Assembly (NCBI GenBank): GCA_024405065.1
Contig: JAKSPF010000018.1
Location: 1 to 12,341 of the forward strand
DNA from: Sphaerochaetaceae bacterium
Lineage (GTDB): Bacteria; Spirochaetota; Spirochaetia; Sphaerochaetales; Sphaerochaetaceae
Length of the DNA: 12,341 bases
Reading direction: 5' to 3'
In this document: positions 1-5,519 of the stretch, piece after piece
Layout of the letters: every line of letters starts with the position of its first letter
How positions within the stretch are numbered: the stretch's first letter is position 1
Translations under genes and position numbers: made by a program
The notes under the pieces: model-generated
What the model was told of the DNA's origin: nothing
Databases searched by the model: none
What the model saw: only the letters and a program-made list of their open reading frames with translations

Positions 1-1
1 T

Positions 2-49
2 ATTGTCAGAGATATGGTTGTTGATAATGAAGAGGAGAAAGAAGGATGA
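2..49 (+). CDS. C-terminal end of an upstream gene (partial, unidentified)
   Basis: The second forward frame is open from the window edge to a TGA at 47-49 and reads IVRDMVVDNEEEKEG. The stop overlaps the ATG of the next gene as ATGA, a typical phage stop/start overlap that implies translational coupling. The other forward frame examined closes early. Only 15 residues are visible and no family can be named. The acidic, lysine-containing tail is consistent with a protein C-terminus. Coding status is an inference from the overlap. Confidence 0.5.
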   Translation: MVRDMVVDNEEEKEG

Positions 50-363
50 CAGACGAAGAAAAAGCAGAAGAATATCTTAAAAAAAACAAAATCTGTAATA
101 ATGAAAATTGGGAAGTCGGTGGAACATATTGTTATGCACTTAATAAACAATCCTATCTTGACGGACTTGCAGAAGGCAAACCTAAATGGCACGACTTGAG
201 AAAGAATCCTGATGATTTACCAAAAGAACGAGGAGACTATCTTATTTTACACGAAGATAATACAGGGTTTACACATTATAGTGTTAGAGATTTTCGTAAT
301 GGTTATTTTGAATGTACAAACACAATTATCGCTTGGTGTGAATTACCAAAATTTAAGGAGTAG
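46..363 (+). CDS. DUF551-like small phage protein
   Basis: This is a 105-residue protein. The ATG at 46 follows a purine-rich stretch (GAGGAGAAAGAAGG) that supplies the ribosome binding site and overlaps the previous gene's stop. The C-terminal half has the spacing of the DUF551 family: a Trp-containing start (KWHDLRKNPDDLP), a short strand (GDYLILHED), and a closing Trp-x-x-Leu-Pro (AWCELPKF). DUF551 proteins are frequent in phage early and accessory regions and have no established function. The N-terminal 45 residues include YLDGLAEGK, resembling a common small phage helix, but are otherwise unassigned. The gene ends in TAG four bases before the next start. The family call rests on a remembered motif pattern rather than an alignment. 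Confidence 0.7.
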   Translation: MTDEEKAEEYLKKNKICNNENWEVGGTYCYALNKQSYLDGLAEGKPKWHDLRKNPDDLPKERGDYLILHEDNTGFTHYSVRDFRNGYFECTNTIIAWCELPKFKE

Positions 364-367
364 AAGG

Positions 368-643
368 ATGAAGAAAGATGTTATATGCAAATCAATTGAA
401 GTATATGGGATTGATGCACAGTCTACTGTATGTATGGAAGAATGTGCAGAACTTATACAGGCTATCTCGAAAGTTAAAAGATATGGGATTAATTTAGATA
501 GAAGCGAACATCTGGCGGAAGAGATCGCTGATGTTACTATCTGTATAGAAATGCTTAAATGCATGTATGGTATCACTTCAACAGAGATTGAAAATTTTAT
601 TATTAACAAACTGCTAAGGCTTTCCAAAAGAATGGAAGGTTAA
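368..643 (+). CDS. MazG-like nucleotide pyrophosphohydrolase
   Basis: This is a 91-residue, all-helical protein. The ATG at 368 was chosen over upstream in-frame codons because AAGGAG lies at 355-360, seven bases away, and because earlier starts would run deep into the preceding gene. The metal-binding signature of the MazG/dUTPase-like NTP pyrophosphatase superfamily is visible: EECAEL at about residues 20-25 (E-x-x-E) and EEIADV at about 55-60 (E-x-x-D). A closing helix NKLLRLSKRMEG follows. Such enzymes hydrolyse nucleoside triphosphates to monophosphate and pyrophosphate, and in phages they are thought to adjust nucleotide pools or alarmone levels. The length matches single-domain phage members. 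It is the last gene before the noncoding interval. Substrate cannot be told from sequence. Confidence 0.8.
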   Translation: MKKDVICKSIEVYGIDAQSTVCMEECAELIQAISKVKRYGINLDRSEHLAEEIADVTICIEMLKCMYGITSTEIENFIINKLLRLSKRMEG

Positions 644-667
644 AAAAGGAATAAAATTTCAAACAGA

Positions 668-712
668 AACATAGGGTGGTCCGTAAGGCAAGTTCGATTC
701 TTGCCCTATGTT
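668..712 (+). ncRNA. tRNA-top-half mimic: acceptor-like stem plus T-arm
   Basis: AACATAGG at 668-675 pairs perfectly with CCTATGTT at 705-712. Inside it, GCAAG (688-692) pairs with CTTGC (700-704) around the seven-base loop TTCGATT, which carries the canonical T54-T55-C56-R57-A58 pattern of a tRNA T-loop. Acceptor-like and T-stem helices abut on the 3' side exactly as in tRNA. On the 5' side only 12 bases (676-687) stand where the D and anticodon arms should be, so this is not a decoding tRNA. No CCA is encoded. It looks like a minihelix imitating the acceptor/T-arm half of tRNA. Confidence 0.6.
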
Positions 713-925
713 ATAACCTTGTCCGTATGGACTGGTATATCGACAGCTTGGATTCAGACAAGCAACAGGTTGCCTAGCCTGATGGGCCGTCTCCTGAACC
801 CTGAAGTAGGTTTACAAAAACTTTTACAATTAATTTATCAAAATAGCGGATGGCATGTGCGTGGACTTAACACCGCTCATAAACTTCCCGAGCAGGATAT
901 TGGATTCCTAAGCCATCTTCCCTTT

Positions 926-1001
926 GTCGGTGTAGGTGCTTAATAATCAAGTGTTTCTAAGGACTTGATGCACCGGGTCGGTTCAATTCCGACCACTGGG
1001 A
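926..1001 (+). ncRNA. tRNA-sized tRNA-like element lacking a normal D-arm
   Basis: The 76-base segment is arranged like a tRNA. GTCGGTG (926-932) pairs with CACTGGG (994-1000) at six of seven positions, two of them G-U. TA follows at the positions of conserved U8/A9. Then comes one long hairpin, GGTGC/GCACC (935-939 with 970-974) stacked on ATCAAGT/ACTTGAT (946-952 with 963-969) with a TTAATA bulge. A T-arm follows, GTCGG/CCGAC with loop TTCAATT (982-988), and A1001 sits at the discriminator position. There is no D-arm, and the apical loop GTTTCTAAGG has ten bases rather than seven, so no anticodon is assigned. TTCCC (918-922) with GGGAA (998-1002) is a competing closing helix. It may be a decayed tRNA or a tRNA mimic within the larger RNA. 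Confidence 0.45.
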
Positions 1002-1029
1002 ATAGCCCAAGCGGCAATTAGTTTTGTTG

Positions 1030-1061
1030 GAGTGTTCCTTCCGGGGAACACTCTTTTTTTT
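1030..1061 (+). terminator. Intrinsic terminator after the noncoding RNA
   Basis: GAGTGTTCC (1030-1038) pairs perfectly over nine bases with GGAACACTC (1045-1053) around a six-base loop, followed by eight T residues (1054-1061). It would end the noncoding RNA about 40 bases before the portal start and separate the upstream small genes from the head operon. Confidence 0.9.
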
Positions 1062-1063
1062 GT

Positions 1064-1093
1064 TTGTGTCAGAAAACAGATAACTGTTGTAAT
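1064..1093 (+). promoter_or_regulatory. Weak candidate promoter for the head operon
   Basis: TTGTGT (1064-1069) and TGTAAT (1088-1093), 18 bases apart, resemble sigma-70 -35 and -10 boxes with mismatches. They lie directly after the terminator and before the portal gene, where a promoter is expected. Transcription would then begin within a few bases of the portal ATG, giving an almost leaderless mRNA. The match is modest. A phage polymerase promoter or antitermination would be alternatives. Confidence 0.25.
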
Positions 1094-1101
1094 TTTTATG
1101 T

Positions 1102-2769
1102 ATGAATAAACATGAGGAAGAATTACTTGATGAGATCAATTCTCGGTTATCAGAGTTAAAGAATACTCGGCAGAAGTTTGAACCGGACTGGGCCCAGGCT
1201 CAGGAATTTGTTTCTGACTCAGTTCTTGATTGGTCTACACTCGAGACAATGCCAAAAGTTCCAAAACGATACTCAAGTGTACCATGCGATTACTTAAAAA
1301 CTCTCGGCAACGGTCTTGTCGGTTATTCTATCTCACCTAATATCGTATGGTTCAAATTGTCGCTTGAGCAGCAGGACCTGCTTGATGAATACGGTGTTAA
1401 AGACTTCCTGGAAAAAAGCGAAGCTGTAATGCTTGCTGAGTTCAACAGAAGCAATCTTTATTCAGAAGCCATCAAGTTTATTTTGGACAGTGCAACAATC
1501 GGACATGGTGTTGTATATATCGGTGAAGACCTTAAAAACAACAAGCTACGTTTTGTAAAACAGCCGGCTAATGAGATTTACATGGATGTAGATCAGAACA
1601 CTGAAGTTGATACTCTCTTCCGCACTTACCTTATAACAGTAAGAAATGCCATCAAGTTTTTTGGTGAAGATAATGTTCCTGAAGAAATTAAAGAAGACTG
1701 GAACGACAAGGATAGAAGAAATAATAAGATTGAGATTCTTGAAGCTGTTTATCCGCGTGAAGATGCAGATGAAAGATACAGTGATTCAAGGCATAAACCT
1801 TATGCCTGTATTTATGTGGATAGAACTCACAACAAGATTATCAGTGAAAGTGGTTATGACGAATTCCCTTATGCAGTTTTTTCATGGGATAGATACCCTG
1901 GATATGCTTACGGTTCCTCACCGGCTCAGGCAGCAATTGCAGATATTAAGGGATTGAACATCACAAAAAAGACATCATGGCAGATTGCACAGAACTCGGC
2001 AGAACCACCGATGAAAGTATCGGCTGACATCCGCCAGGTTAACATTGTGCCGAAAGGCTTTACCTATGTTACATCGGCTGACCAGGTTATTGAGCCGATC
2101 AGAACAGGCGAAAATTATCCAATCACTCTTGAAGTATTGCAGGACATGAAACAGGACATCCGTGACTGGTTTTATGTTGACTTCTTTTTGATGCTGCAGC
2201 AGAAAACCGCACAAATGACTGCAACAGAGGTAATGGAAATGCAAGGCGAAAAAGCTGCAACTCTTTCAAGTCTTATTGTTAACTTGAACAGTGCATTGCA
2301 GAAAATCATTCAAAGATCATTCAACCTTCTTGCCAAGGCTGGAAGATTGCCACCTGTTCCGGAAGTATTGCACGGAACAGATGCAATGATGAAAGTTGAT
2401 TTTGTCGGACCGTTGAGTCAGGCACAGAAGAAGTATCACACAGTCGGTGGAACTTCACAGGCATTGCAGCTTGGTGGTGCCATCATACAGTTGTTTCCTA
2501 ATGCAGGTGACTTTATTGACCCTGATGCACTGATGAAGAGTGCTCTTGAAGGTCAGGGAATGCCACAGAATGTCATCCGTGAAGACAGAGACGTTCAGAA
2601 GATCCGTGAAACACGTGCTCAGCAGCAGGCAGAAGCTCAGCAGCAGGCACAACAGCAGCAGATGATTCAAAACGTTATGAACAATGCACAGAAGTTGAAT
2701 GAACCTATAAGACAAGGTTCAGTCATGCAGCAGCTAAATGACCAGCTTGCAGGTGGTATGAATGGATAA
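1102..2769 (+). CDS. Portal (head-to-tail connector) protein
   Basis: At 555 residues this is close to the T7 gp8 class of podovirus portals (Head-tail_con family). It forms the dodecameric ring at one capsid vertex through which DNA is packaged and ejected and to which the tail attaches. Family landmarks are an N-terminal helix (SRLSELKNTRQKFEPDW), the region DYLKTLGNGLVGYSISP followed by WFKL at about residues 65-90, MTATEVMEMQGEKAA at about 373-387, the helix ending in AGRLPPVP, and DFVGPLSQAQKKY. The C-terminus (about 510-540) is extremely glutamine-rich. ATG 1102 is the only good start because TAA lies in frame at 1090-1092, yet no Shine-Dalgarno sequence precedes it. An out-of-frame ATG at 1098 opens a three-codon frame overlapping the start. 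It is the first gene of the head operon and overlaps the next gene by eight bases. Confidence 0.95.
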   Translation: MNKHEEELLDEINSRLSELKNTRQKFEPDWAQAQEFVSDSVLDWSTLETMPKVPKRYSSVPCDYLKTLGNGLVGYSISPNIVWFKLSLEQQDLLDEYGVKDFLEKSEAVMLAEFNRSNLYSEAIKFILDSATIGHGVVYIGEDLKNNKLRFVKQPANEIYMDVDQNTEVDTLFRTYLITVRNAIKFFGEDNVPEEIKEDWNDKDRRNNKIEILEAVYPREDADERYSDSRHKPYACIYVDRTHNKIISESGYDEFPYAVFSWDRYPGYAYGSSPAQAAIADIKGLNITKKTSWQIAQNSAEPPMKVSADIRQVNIVPKGFTYVTSADQVIEPIRTGENYPITLEVLQDMKQDIRDWFYVDFFLMLQQKTAQMTATEVMEMQGEKAATLSSLIVNLNSALQKIIQRSFNLLAKAGRLPPVPEVLHGTDAMMKVDFVGPLSQAQKKYHTVGGTSQALQLGGAIIQLFPNAGDFIDPDALMKSALEGQGMPQNVIREDRDVQKIRETRAQQQAEAQQQAQQQQMIQNVMNNAQKLNEPIRQGSVMQQLNDQLAGGMNG

Positions 2770-3076
2770 AGATGTTCTTGGTGAAGATGTTCTTACGATT
2801 GAGAAGACTCAGAACAATGAAGGTGGAATTCCTGGTTACGAGAACTTACCACCGGAAGAACAGATCAAGGAATTGCAGAAAATGTTCCGTGATGTTTTTG
2901 CAAGCGAAAACGGAAAGATAGTTCTTACTGTAATTCTTGAAGATCTGTACTACTTTGCCGAGTGCAGAAATGCAGAAGACAGAGCATTAAACAACTATGC
3001 AAAAACTTTGGTGTCAAAACGTTTAGGTATTGCATCAAGTTTAGATATTACAAAAAGCCTTCTGAAGGCTTATTAA
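2762..3076 (+). CDS. Bbp19-like small phage structural protein
   Basis: This is a 104-residue protein whose ATG overlaps the portal stop by eight bases and uses AGGTGG (2751-2756), inside the portal gene, as its ribosome binding site. After an acidic, probably disordered first 35 residues there is a helical core, FRDVFASENGKIVLTVILED, then RALNNYAKTLVSKRLGI. The G-K/R-x-V-L pattern followed by a second helix with the N-Y-A-K motif recalls the Bbp19 family of Bordetella phage BPP-1, found between portal and scaffold genes in many podoviruses. The exact role of that family is not established to my knowledge. Genome position supports a role in head assembly. Family assignment is by pattern and position. 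Confidence 0.6.
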   Translation: MDKDVLGEDVLTIEKTQNNEGGIPGYENLPPEEQIKELQKMFRDVFASENGKIVLTVILEDLYYFAECRNAEDRALNNYAKTLVSKRLGIASSLDITKSLLKAY

Positions 3077-3089
3077 AAAAGGAGAAGCT

Positions 3090-3917
3090 ATGGAAGACCA
3101 GGTAACTGACAATCAGACACAGCAGCAGGCATCACCGGACAATAACGGTGAATCATCATTATCAAATCTTTTGGGCGGTATGGCTGATAAAGCACCGGAG
3201 TCTAAACCTGATACAAATGTTGGGGATAAAGACGAAGGGGAAAAAACATCGGCTGATACAGATACAGAGGTTCCGGCTTGGACAAGTCAGCTTCCAGAAG
3301 AACTGAGAAGCAACGCAGACTCTATGAAGCAGTTTGCAAAGTTCAAGAAAATCGGTGACCTTGCAAAATCTTATTCTGAACTTGAATCAAAACTGGGGAG
3401 TAGCCTTGTTAAACCTGGGGATGATGCAACAGATGAAGAAAGATCGGCATTTTATGAAAAGCTGGGAAGACCAAAAAGCGCTGACGGTTATTCTTTTGCT
3501 AACGATGAAAATGCCAGACCGTTTCTTGAACTTGCATTCAAGAACAATCTTACTGAAGCTCAGGCAAAAAGTTTGTTTGAATCATTCAATGAAATGAACA
3601 AACAGATGGTTAATGACCAGGCTCAGCAAATTGTACAGAACGCAAAAGAAACGGAAGACAAACTCCGAGCCGAATATGGTTCTAAATACTCAGAAAAGCT
3701 GACAATGCTTGAAAGAGGAATTATGGCTTTTGGCGGACCGGTAATGGCAAAGAAGTTACAGAATGCAGGACTTTTGTTTGACGAAAGTTTTGCCCGGATG
3801 TTCATTCAGCTTGGGGAATTAAATGCTGAAGGCGGAACATTTAACAAAGGCGCCGCTGGCGGTAACTCTTACAAGAGTACGGCTGACGGTGGAAGTTTTG
3901 AGTTTAAAGGACTCTAG
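3090..3917 (+). CDS. Capsid scaffolding / assembly protein
   Basis: This 275-residue protein is preceded by AAAGGAG with good spacing before ATG 3090. The first 70 residues are Gln, Asp, Ser and Lys-rich and probably disordered. The core then has features common to podovirus scaffold proteins: WTSQLPEELRSN, FKKIGDLAKSYSELESKLG, a segment with YEKLGRPKSADGYSF, and long charged helices (about 160-220). A Gly/Ser-rich tail ends in FEFKGL. Scaffolds guide coat-protein polymerisation and leave before or during DNA packaging. Placement directly before the major capsid gene, as for Bbp18 in BPP-1, supports the assignment. It ends in TAG nine bases before the capsid gene start. Confidence 0.82.
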   Translation: MEDQVTDNQTQQQASPDNNGESSLSNLLGGMADKAPESKPDTNVGDKDEGEKTSADTDTEVPAWTSQLPEELRSNADSMKQFAKFKKIGDLAKSYSELESKLGSSLVKPGDDATDEERSAFYEKLGRPKSADGYSFANDENARPFLELAFKNNLTEAQAKSLFESFNEMNKQMVNDQAQQIVQNAKETEDKLRAEYGSKYSEKLTMLERGIMAFGGPVMAKKLQNAGLLFDESFARMFIQLGELNAEGGTFNKGAAGGNSYKSTADGGSFEFKGL

Positions 3918-3925
3918 GAGATAAG

Positions 3926-4894
3926 ATGGTACTCTCAAGTACAGATAGACTTACAGCGATTGAATACGCAAAACGCAATTCCTTCAATGATGACCAGAGA
4001 CGCATTATTGAAGAAATTCAGGTAACAAATGAAATGCTTCTCGATGCACCTGTAGAAGAAGCAAACGGGCTCATTGCTCACACAATGCTTAAACGCACTG
4101 TAAACCCACGCGGTCAGCACCGCAATATCAACGAAGGTATCAAAACTGCTGCATCACAGACAAAGACTGTAACTGACGTTATCTGTCAGGTTGCAGCCTA
4201 CTCTGAAGTTGACAAGAAACTTGTTGACCGCGCAGTTAATCCAAAACAGTTCCTCATGGATGAATGTGCATCATTCATTCATGGTATGGGTGAAGACATG
4301 GCTGATGACATTATCTATGGAAATCACTCGAAGGATCCTGCTTACATGGACGGTTTTGCAGTTCGCAGAAATAAACTTGATGACCTTTGTGTTTCAATGG
4401 GTGGATCTGGTTCAAACCTCACATCTATCTACATTGTAAAATGGGGCCGTCAGTTTGCAAAATACATCTATCCAAAAGGATCAAAAGGCATGGGTGTACA
4501 CCGTGAAGACCGCGGTGTTCAGGACATCCAGGCACCTGATGGAAAAGGCAAGATGCCTGCTTACGTTAACTACTTTGAAGCAGAATACGGACTTACAATG
4601 GGTTACGAAAACTCACTGATCCGCCTCTGTAACATTGACCCATCCAACGTAAATGCAGAAGAACTGGTTAAAACAATTCTTAAACTCCGCTCTCGCCTTG
4701 CCAAAGGTGACGGAACAATCTCGATTTTGTGTAACAGTGAAATCATGGGATTGATGGATGCTGCAACTGTTGACAAGAACAATGTTATCTACACTGCTCA
4801 GGATCCATGGGGCCGTGAACTTAACAAGATCCGCGATATGCGTCTCCGTCAGTGTGATGCAATTATCAACACAGAAAGTGTTGTAACAAAATAA
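3926..4894 (+). CDS. Major capsid protein
   Basis: At 322 residues this has the expected size for a HK97-fold podovirus coat protein (T7 gp10A is about 345). AGGAG sits eight bases before ATG 3926. The pattern matches the GP7/Bbp17-like capsid family: an N-terminal helix region with EIQVTNEMLLDAPVEEAN, the segment VNPRGQHRNINEGIK, AYSEVDKKLVDR at about 94-105, IYGNHSKDPAYMDGFAVRR at about 132-150, and SIYIVKWGRQFAKYIYPKGS followed by GMGVHRED. Codon use differs visibly from its neighbours: of 20 arginine codons 12 are CGC, 5 CGT and only 3 AGA, while the nozzle gene mostly uses AGA. That fits the most highly expressed gene of the phage. The neighbours are scaffold upstream and cement protein downstream. 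Confidence 0.92.
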   Translation: MVLSSTDRLTAIEYAKRNSFNDDQRRIIEEIQVTNEMLLDAPVEEANGLIAHTMLKRTVNPRGQHRNINEGIKTAASQTKTVTDVICQVAAYSEVDKKLVDRAVNPKQFLMDECASFIHGMGEDMADDIIYGNHSKDPAYMDGFAVRRNKLDDLCVSMGGSGSNLTSIYIVKWGRQFAKYIYPKGSKGMGVHREDRGVQDIQAPDGKGKMPAYVNYFEAEYGLTMGYENSLIRLCNIDPSNVNAEELVKTILKLRSRLAKGDGTISILCNSEIMGLMDAATVDKNNVIYTAQDPWGRELNKIRDMRLRQCDAIINTESVVTK

Positions 4895-4903
4895 GGGGGG
4901 AAC

Positions 4904-5275
4904 ATGAAAAAGGTTCAGCAGATTGCACCAAAAGACTTTATGGCTTCTTTTGGTGAATTGAAAGACGGTGTTTTTGAAAACGTTCTGAACATCAATAAAG
5001 CTGATGTTTCAAGAATGACTGTAAAAATCCAGGTTGCAGAAGAATGCAATGCAAGCGGCAATGTTACATTCAAACTTTCAGGTTCAGACGATAACATTGA
5101 CTACTCTGTTATTGCCGTAACACCTGCAATTGACGGTTCAAAACTTACAGTAGGTGCTAACTTCTCAATTGCAATTCCTGACAGTTATGAAGCTAAATAC
5201 CTGAAACTTGAAGCTACAGGTTCAGTATCTGGTGGAAAAATTACAGGTGCAATTGATACTTACATGGGAGTGTAA
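4904..5275 (+). CDS. Bbp16-like capsid cement (decoration) protein
   Basis: This is a 123-residue beta-rich protein starting nine bases after the capsid gene, with a G-run (GGGGGG at 4895-4900) as ribosome binding site. The sequence alternates strands: VKIQVAEECNASGNVTFKLSGSD, then the short sddg-type turn, LTVGANFSIAIPDSY, and AKYLKLEATGSVSGGKITG at the end. This strand order, with the ip-x-x-y-x-x-k-Y-L-x-L motif, is what I associate with Bbp16 of BPP-1, which binds the capsid exterior as a cement protein. Position immediately after the coat gene agrees. There is no signal peptide or membrane segment. Identification is by pattern and gene order, so another head-decoration fold is possible. 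Confidence 0.65.
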   Translation: MKKVQQIAPKDFMASFGELKDGVFENVLNINKADVSRMTVKIQVAEECNASGNVTFKLSGSDDNIDYSVIAVTPAIDGSKLTVGANFSIAIPDSYEAKYLKLEATGSVSGGKITGAIDTYMGV

Positions 5276-5278
5276 ACC

Positions 5279-5470
5279 ATGGCTGAAGTTACAACATCAG
5301 ATTCACTTGCAGAAGCTGCAGCAGCAAAGCCTAAAAAGACTGAAACTGCCGGTGGTGTAAAAAAGTACAAATGCGTTACGAAATGCTACTTCAATGAGAA
5401 GCTGTATTTTCCTGGCGACATTCTGGAAACTGCTTCCAAGGTGCCGGAACACTTTAGCGAAGTGAGATAA
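5279..5470 (+). CDS. Short hypothetical head-region protein
   Basis: This 63-residue protein starts three bases after the cement gene, with GGGAG about nine bases upstream of ATG 5279. The first 27 residues are Ala/Lys/Thr-rich and probably disordered. The rest (KYKCVTKCYFNEKLYFPGDIL, then VPEHFSEVR) is a small beta hairpin-like module with two cysteines four apart. Short proteins with this C-terminal pattern, aromatic-P-G-D followed by V-P-x-x-F, are common between head and tail genes of phages and have no firm function. It is the last gene of the head operon, directly before a strong terminator. Confidence 0.7.
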   Translation: MAEVTTSDSLAEAAAAKPKKTETAGGVKKYKCVTKCYFNEKLYFPGDILETASKVPEHFSEVR

Positions 5471-5476
5471 CAATAA

Positions 5477-5506
5477 GGCCGGCTCTATTTTGAGCCGGTC
5501 TTTTTT
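5477..5506 (+). terminator. Intrinsic terminator between head and tail modules
   Basis: GGCCGGCTC (5477-5485) pairs with GAGCCGGTC (5492-5500) over nine positions with one G-U, around the loop TATTTT, followed by six T residues (5501-5506). It lies between the last head gene and the adaptor gene. No promoter can fit in the 13 bases before the next start, so tail expression must rely on readthrough, antitermination or a promoter inside the head genes. Confidence 0.88.
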
Positions 5507-5519
5507 ATTGGTGGTAAAT

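Larger units (their letters stand above)
660..1061 (+). ncRNA. Candidate large structured noncoding RNA with two tRNA-like T-arms
   Basis: No convincing gene exists between 643 and 1102, but complementary segments are dense. In order they are: 668-675 with 705-712 (8 bp) enclosing a T-arm at 687-705; 715-719 with 767-771 enclosing hairpins 721-732 (GTCC-GTAT-GGAC) and 746-763 (GCTTG/CAAGC); 845-849 with 873-877 or, instead, 849-854 with 912-917 (GATGGC/GCCATC); 935-939 with 970-974, stacked on 946-952 with 963-969; a second T-arm at 976-994; and an intrinsic terminator at 1030-1061. Alternative long pairings exist, for example 746-751 with 1007-1012 (GCTTGG/CCAAGC). No good promoter is visible. 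TAAAAT at 652-657 could be a -10 box but lacks a -35. Large ornate RNAs such as GOLLD and ROOL occur in phages and often sit near tRNAs, but I do not recognise this as either and it is shorter. The 5' boundary is approximate. Confidence 0.65.

Noticed and set aside
673..706. T-box leader, because AGGGTGGTCCG resembles the antiterminator bulge motif TGGNACCGCG.
   Set aside because: The essential ACCGCG part is missing, no aminoacyl-tRNA synthetase or amino-acid gene follows, and the bases fit an acceptor/T-arm unit instead.
701..943. An open frame of 80 codons within the noncoding interval, starting with TTG and ending GCT-TAA-TAA.
   Set aside because: It has a non-ATG start with no ribosome site, its 5' end lies inside the first T-arm, and its sequence has Trp/Leu/Pro composition unlike the neighbouring proteins. 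RNA helices explain the region better.
660..1029. Transfer-messenger RNA, suggested by T-arms and a GCT-TAA-TAA at 938-946 like the end of a tag frame.
   Set aside because: Each acceptor-like strand pairs locally with its own T-arm unit. There is no pairing of the RNA's 5' and 3' ends into one acceptor stem, no recognisable tag start, and no room for pseudoknots after the stop.
660..1029. Group I intron interrupting a tRNA.
   Set aside because: The conserved P, Q, R and S core segments could not be found, and the two T-arms cannot both belong to one spliced tRNA.
2620..2662. CAG-rich repeat, considered as a possible short tandem repeat element.
   Set aside because: It is in frame and encodes the glutamine-rich C-terminus of the portal. 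Copies are imperfect and mixed with GCT and GCA codons, so it is low-complexity coding sequence.
5490..5519. Upstream TTG start for the adaptor gene giving ten extra residues.
   Set aside because: Those codons lie in the terminator hairpin and T-run, and the ATG at 5520 has a ribosome site and the expected family N-terminus.
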